From NCBI GenBank assembly GCA_049324695.1, contig JBMOMJ010000066.1, positions 124,001 through 188,000 on the forward strand: a stretch of 64,000 bases of DNA, given 5' to 3'. The translations under genes and the position numbers were made by a program. Positions 60,503 through 64,000 of this stretch are shown piece by piece. The notes beneath the pieces are model-generated. The model searched no databases and was not told where the DNA came from. It saw only the letters and a program-made list of their open reading frames with translations. The first letter of the stretch is position 1; the number at the start of each line of letters is the position of its first letter. Origin of the DNA: PMG-095 sp049324695 (GTDB taxonomy: Bacteria > Myxococcota_A > Polyangia > Polyangiales > Polyangiaceae).

Positions 60503-63500
60503 TTAGGGCGACTGGAACTGCGGGTTGTAGGAGAATGCACCCCAGCACACGAGCCGTCCCGAGCCGGAGAGCACGCCACACGCCAACGTGTCGTACAGGC
60601 TGATGCGATCGAAGGCGATGTTCTTCGGCGCCCAGAGCACCTGTCCCCACACGTATGGAGTCCCGTCGCCCCAGCACTCAAGGTTCTTGTTGTCGGCACG
60701 GATGCCGCAGGCGCCGGCGCTGCTAACGGACACGGAGGAGAAGCTCGTGGTGGGAAGGGGCGTCAGGGCGTTGATGTCGCCCCAGCACTGAACTCTTCCA
60801 TCCGAAGTGCGGAGCGCGCACGCCTGATACACGTCCACACTGAGTGAATCGAATGCCACGGTCGTCGGAGCATTGGCCACCGTTCCCATGTAGTTCGTTC
60901 CCCAGCACATGACCTGGTCGTTGTCGGCGCGGAGCGCGCACGCGAAGTTCACGCCGATATCGACTGCCTTCATGGGAATGCCCACTGGCACGCCCGTGAG
61001 GTGCGCGGCCCCGCTGTATCCCCAGCACTTGACCGTACCGTCGTCCGCGCGAACACCGCAGCCGCCGAATTGGTTACCCGCGATGGATTCGAAAGGAACG
61101 TCGAGAGGAGCGTATCCGGGCATTCCCCAGCACTCGAGCAATCCGTTGTCGGCGCGGATAGCGCAGCTCTGCTCGTAAGATCCCAGGCCTATGAACTGGG
61201 TGCCTTTGGGGATCTCGCTCATGAGCTTTCCGCCGTCGCGATTCCAGCACATCGGCTGGCCATCGCTGCGCAACGCGCACACTGATACTGGACCCGTGAT
61301 GACTTCAGTGTATGCGTTCGAATCCTGGCCGCCTTCGGTTTTGCCCGAAGTGTTGTGGCCCCAGCACTGGACCTTGCCGTCGAGAGCGCGGATGCCGCAC
61401 GCGTGATCCCATTTCTCCTCGCTGACGCCCAGGTTCTGATGGGAGGACATGCTCAGCGCGATGAAGGCGACGCCTCGCGGCGCGTGGAACGCCGCGTTGT
61501 CCGCCATAAGGCCCCAGCACACGGCTTCGCCATTGTCAGCTCTTCGTCCGCAGGCTGCCGAGTCGCTCACGGAGATAGAGCCTAGCGCTACTGCTGGTTT
61601 GTCGTTCAGGTAAGCGAGCGCTGGGGCGAACCCCCAACACTCGGCTTGCCCGTCGGAGATCCTCAAGCCACAAGCAGCATCAAGACCGACACTGACCTGG
61701 GAGAAGGTGACGCCCGTTGGCACGTTGTTGTTGACGTAGCTCGAGTTGCCCCAGCACTCGACCTTGGAAGTATCCGCGCGCACGCCACACCACTCGGATC
61801 CGGCGCCGCCGTCGATGCTCGAGAACGGTACGGTCGCGAGCGCGGTGGGAACGATATTATAAGGCCAGCACGTCACCCGAGAGTTATCCGTCCGGATGCC
61901 GCAAGACGTGGCGCTCCCCGCGCGCACGCTCTTGAGCGGGGTGGCCGGCGTATTCGCGATCTCGCCGTAATAGTCGCTGCCCCAGCACTTCGTGGCACCG
62001 GTCGTGAGGATGGCGCAGTAATGGGCTGTGCCGCCGTCGATGGAAGCCAGCGCGGACGTTGGTGGACGAACCGTGCCCGTCGCTGGATACGTGTGACCCC
62101 AGCAAATCGCCACGCCGGTATCGGCGCGGATGGCGCACGTGGAAGCGTCGGAGGTTGCGACGTGCGAGAAACTCGGGCCACCCGTCCAGAGTCCGCAGGT
62201 GGATGCGTTCACTTCGAAGGCAGCGTAGTTCGCCGGGCACGTGGCGCAGGTGCGATCGGTGATTGAGCTACCGGCGTTCACCTCGTGCTCCGTCAGCTTA
62301 CAGTTCTTGCGCGTTACGCACGCCGTCGCGGGATTTCCGTCGCTGTCCCACGTCGTGTTGGCGCACGCAACCGGAGCCGCGGTGCCACCGGCGCAGTACT
62401 GGCCTGCGGTGCACGCAGTGCAGACTCGATTCGTGCTGGACGTCGGTGCTTGCGTCTCGTACGAGCCCGCGGTGCACACCGTCACGGCTTTGCAGTTCGT
62501 GGCGTTCGTCGTGTCGCTGTACGTCTGGCTCGGACAAGCCGCGCACCCGCGATTCGCCGTCGCACTCGGGGCGCTCGTCTGATAGCTGCCGGCCTGGCAG
62601 ATCGCCCACGCGACGCAAGCCGTCGCCGGATTCGAGTCCGCGTCGTAACTCTGAGTGCTCGCGCAGCTCACCGGTGCAGCGCTGCCGCCTGCGCAGTATT
62701 CGCCCACAGCACACGGCGTGCAGTTCGCTCCGGCGGTGCCCGCAGCGCAGACGGTCGAACCGCTGCCGCCCGTGCCTGTCGCGCCGCCCGTGCCTGTCGC
62801 GCCGCCTGTGCTCGTCGCGCCGCCTGTTGCCGTTGCGCCACCAGTGCTCGGCGTGCCGCCCGCTGCTGTTGTGCCACCAGTTGCTGTCGCAGTACCGCCT
62901 GTTGCCGTTGCGCCACCAGTGCTCGGCGTGCCACCCGCTGCTGTTGTGCCGCCCGCTGCCGTTGCGCCACCAGTGCCCGGCGTGCCGCCCGCTGCTGTCG
63001 TGCCACCGGTTGCTGTTGCGGCACCGCCTGTGTTTGTGGTGCCACCTGTGGCCGTCGAGCCGCCCGTGCTGGTCGTGCCACCTGTAGCTGCCGCGCCGCC
63101 CATTGCCGTTGCAGCACCGCCGGTACCTGTCGAGCCGCCTGTGGCTGCCGCGCCGCCCGTCGCGTTTGCAGCACCGCCCGTTGCGTTTGCAGCACCGCCC
63201 GTTGCGTTTGCAGCACCGCCCGTTGCGTTTGCAGCACCGCCCGTTGCGTTCGGGGCACCGCCTGTGCTCGTCGCGCCACCCGTTCCTGTCGCGCCGCCGG
63301 TGTTCGACATCGTGGAACCGCCTGTCGCAGACGATCCTCCCGCTGACGTCGCGCCGCCTTTACCTGGATTGCCACCGCTATTGTTCGGATCGGTTCCGCT
63401 GTCGGAACCGCTACTGCCGCAGCCTATCGGGCCGGCGAGCAAAGTAGGCCCTGCAAGAGCGAAAGCAATCAAACGAATAAGCGAGCGAGGCGCCCCGAAC

Positions 63501-63517
63501 ATTCCGATTTTGAGCAT
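60503..63517 (-). CDS. Giant lipoprotein: TGG-repeat linker, Cys-rich region, RCC1-type repeats
   Basis: 1,004 residues from the ATG at 63517 (MLKIGMFGAPRSLIR); the longer frame to 63562 puts residues before the signal. Lipoprotein Cys at about 33 (AGPIGC). Residues about 35-280 are ATGG/TGGA-type repeats. About 285-470 is Cys-rich, with CTPCAVGEYCAGG, TACVAWAICQAGSY and CAACP units like EGF/TNFR-type repeats. About 470-1000 has fourteen CxxRADxxxxxCWG units such as CALRADNDQVMCWG, the RCC1 propeller-blade style seen on bacterial surface proteins. Probably an adhesin; no catalytic domain seen. Confidence 0.88.
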   Translation of the reverse strand: MLKIGMFGAPRSLIRLIAFALAGPTLLAGPIGCGSSGSDSGTDPNNSGGNPGKGGATSAGGSSATGGSTMSNTGGATGTGGATSTGGAPNATGGAANATGGAANATGGAANATGGAANATGGAAATGGSTGTGGAATAMGGAAATGGTTSTGGSTATGGTTNTGGAATATGGTTAAGGTPGTGGATAAGGTTAAGGTPSTGGATATGGTATATGGTTAAGGTPSTGGATATGGATSTGGATGTGGATGTGGSGSTVCAAGTAGANCTPCAVGEYCAGGSAAPVSCASTQSYDADSNPATACVAWAICQAGSYQTSAPSATANRGCAACPSQTYSDTTNATNCKAVTVCTAGSYETQAPTSSTNRVCTACTAGQYCAGGTAAPVACANTTWDSDGNPATACVTRKNCKLTEHEVNAGSSITDRTCATCPANYAAFEVNASTCGLWTGGPSFSHVATSDASTCAIRADTGVAICWGHTYPATGTVRPPTSALASIDGGTAHYCAILTTGATKCWGSDYYGEIANTPATPLKSVRAGSATSCGIRTDNSRVTCWPYNIVPTALATVPFSSIDGGAGSEWCGVRADTSKVECWGNSSYVNNNVPTGVTFSQVSVGLDAACGLRISDGQAECWGFAPALAYLNDKPAVALGSISVSDSAACGRRADNGEAVCWGLMADNAAFHAPRGVAFIALSMSSHQNLGVSEEKWDHACGIRALDGKVQCWGHNTSGKTEGGQDSNAYTEVITGPVSVCALRSDGQPMCWNRDGGKLMSEIPKGTQFIGLGSYEQSCAIRADNGLLECWGMPGYAPLDVPFESIAGNQFGGCGVRADDGTVKCWGYSGAAHLTGVPVGIPMKAVDIGVNFACALRADNDQVMCWGTNYMGTVANAPTTVAFDSLSVDVYQACALRTSDGRVQCWGDINALTPLPTTSFSSVSVSSAGACGIRADNKNLECWGDGTPYVWGQVLWAPKNIAFDRISLYDTLACGVLSGSGRLVCWGAFSYNPQFQSP
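63162..63245 (-). repeat. 21-bp coding tandem repeat (four perfect copies)
   Basis: gcgtttgcagcaccgcccgt t repeats exactly at 63162, 63183, 63204 and 63225 within the linker of the giant lipoprotein, encoding ATGGAAN units. Identical copies imply recent expansion, and the number may vary between strains. Confidence 0.92.
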
Positions 63518-63610
63518 TGAGTTGGAACTTCTGAATAGAACATGATCGATCAGACCTCGCATCCGATTTCCCGTCGACTCCAGATCACGTGACGAAGAAA
63601 GGTGGTCGAA

Positions 63611-63886
63611 TCAACGCAGATGTCGGCGCTCACGCGCTTTCCGCCGCGCGCTCCTTGACCGACATTGCTCACCTCGCTTGAACATGAACTCGCGATGTCG
63701 CTTTTCGTAGAAGTCGCGAGCGATCCGGAAGTCTCTAGTATGTACGGTGGGGCGCCTCAGAGACGAGTCGCGGGACTGATGGCGCGAGGCGGGTTGCGCA
63801 AGCGCGGACTTGAGCATTCCGAGATCGCGCAGACCATGCGTTCCGCCCGAGCTGACCACGACCGATCGCGACGCGCATGCGCTCAT
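63611..63886 (-). pseudogene. Relic of a Doc/Fic-family toxin N-terminus
   Basis: The leftward frame reads SSGGTHGLRDLGMLKSALAQP near its start, which matches the conserved N-terminal segment of Doc (death-on-curing) proteins, FGGSHGIRDLGLLESALAQP. After that the frame becomes Arg-rich and unlike the family, and the Fic catalytic motif HPFXXGNKR is absent. No antitoxin is nearby. A decayed fragment. Confidence 0.6.
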
Positions 63887-64000
63887 GCTAGCGCGGGGAT
63901 GGGCCTCCGAAATTCGCTGGGCGGTGGGCTAACGGCGCGGCGCCTCCACGCGCGTTCACCCAGGATTCCTCCACGCGGCAGCTTTGTCGGTCAAGCGGCA
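63887..64000. other. Window end, nothing recognised
   Basis: About 114 bases upstream of the Doc relic. No coding sequence or repeat could be supported. Confidence 0.3.

Noticed and set aside
62285..63545. Long rightward readings opposite the giant lipoprotein
   Set aside because: They are low-complexity Ala/Pro/Val or Cys/Arg strings, the antisense of TGG repeats; the leftward frame has a signal peptide and RCC1 units.

Overview
This is a high-GC window from what looks like a myxobacterium, probably Polyangiales. The taxonomic inference rests on style: several secreted lipoproteins have long Gly/Ala/Ser/Thr-rich linkers (TGGA-type repeats), and there is a Ser/Thr kinase with a membrane anchor, a sigma-54 activator, hybrid histidine kinases, a STAND-like ATPase and VWA and RCC1-repeat surface proteins. 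No rRNA, tRNA, CRISPR array or intact insertion sequence was recognised.

Layout. 0-2.8 kb: the end of a phosphate-uptake operon (pstB, phoU) converging on a PLP aminotransferase. 2.9-5.8 kb: a frameshifted HNH-nuclease relic, an exported lipoprotein and a trypsin-like lipoprotein. 5.9-13.9 kb: a seven-gene leftward oligopeptide ABC operon with two OppD/OppF ATPase pairs around one A-B-C set. 14-16.2 kb: an RDD membrane protein, then an unusual TPR/zinc-ribbon protein whose C-terminal half resembles elongation factor Ts. 16.2-18.7 kb: hemD and a GAF/sigma-54 activator. 18.9-24.2 kb: a STAND-like ATPase and a second peptide-type ABC set (binding protein plus two permeases) with no ATPases of its own. 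24.2-27.2 kb: a Uma2 nuclease, a frameshifted YafK-type L,D-transpeptidase and an intact HNH endonuclease, which is the paralogue of the relic at 2.9 kb.

28.1-34.5 kb: a TetR regulator whose tail is a 15-bp tandem repeat, translationally coupled to a DUF6178-like protein, then a 1,327-residue membrane protein with a periplasmic-binding-like ectodomain. 34.6-37.7 kb: a family-2 glycosyltransferase, a VWA lipoprotein and a GAF histidine kinase. 37.8-43.7 kb: a sugar operon (exported aldose 1-epimerase, Gfo/Idh oxidoreductase, ribose-type ABC transporter). 43.8-51 kb: an outer-membrane protein, a Ser/Thr kinase divergent from a soluble transhydrogenase, a two-ACT protein, a PPM1-type methyltransferase, a DUF486 membrane protein and a polytopic membrane protein. 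51.1-54.6 kb: a molybdate operon (HTH plus ligand-domain regulator, modA, modB, modC) with a 10-bp-phased direct repeat upstream. 54.7-64 kb: a GT-C-like membrane protein, a thioredoxin-like protein, a VOC relic, a DUF1905/YdeI protein, an RHH/PIN toxin-antitoxin pair with a perfect 9-3-9 palindrome, a hybrid histidine kinase, a giant RCC1-repeat lipoprotein and a Doc/Fic relic.

The window is mainly transport (phosphate, peptides, sugars, molybdate), signalling and surface proteins. Its most unusual items are the EF-Ts-like fusion, the doubled Opp ATPases beside an ATPase-less Opp set, the hybrid receptor-like membrane protein, the repeat-coupled TetR/DUF6178 pair and several readable gene relics.
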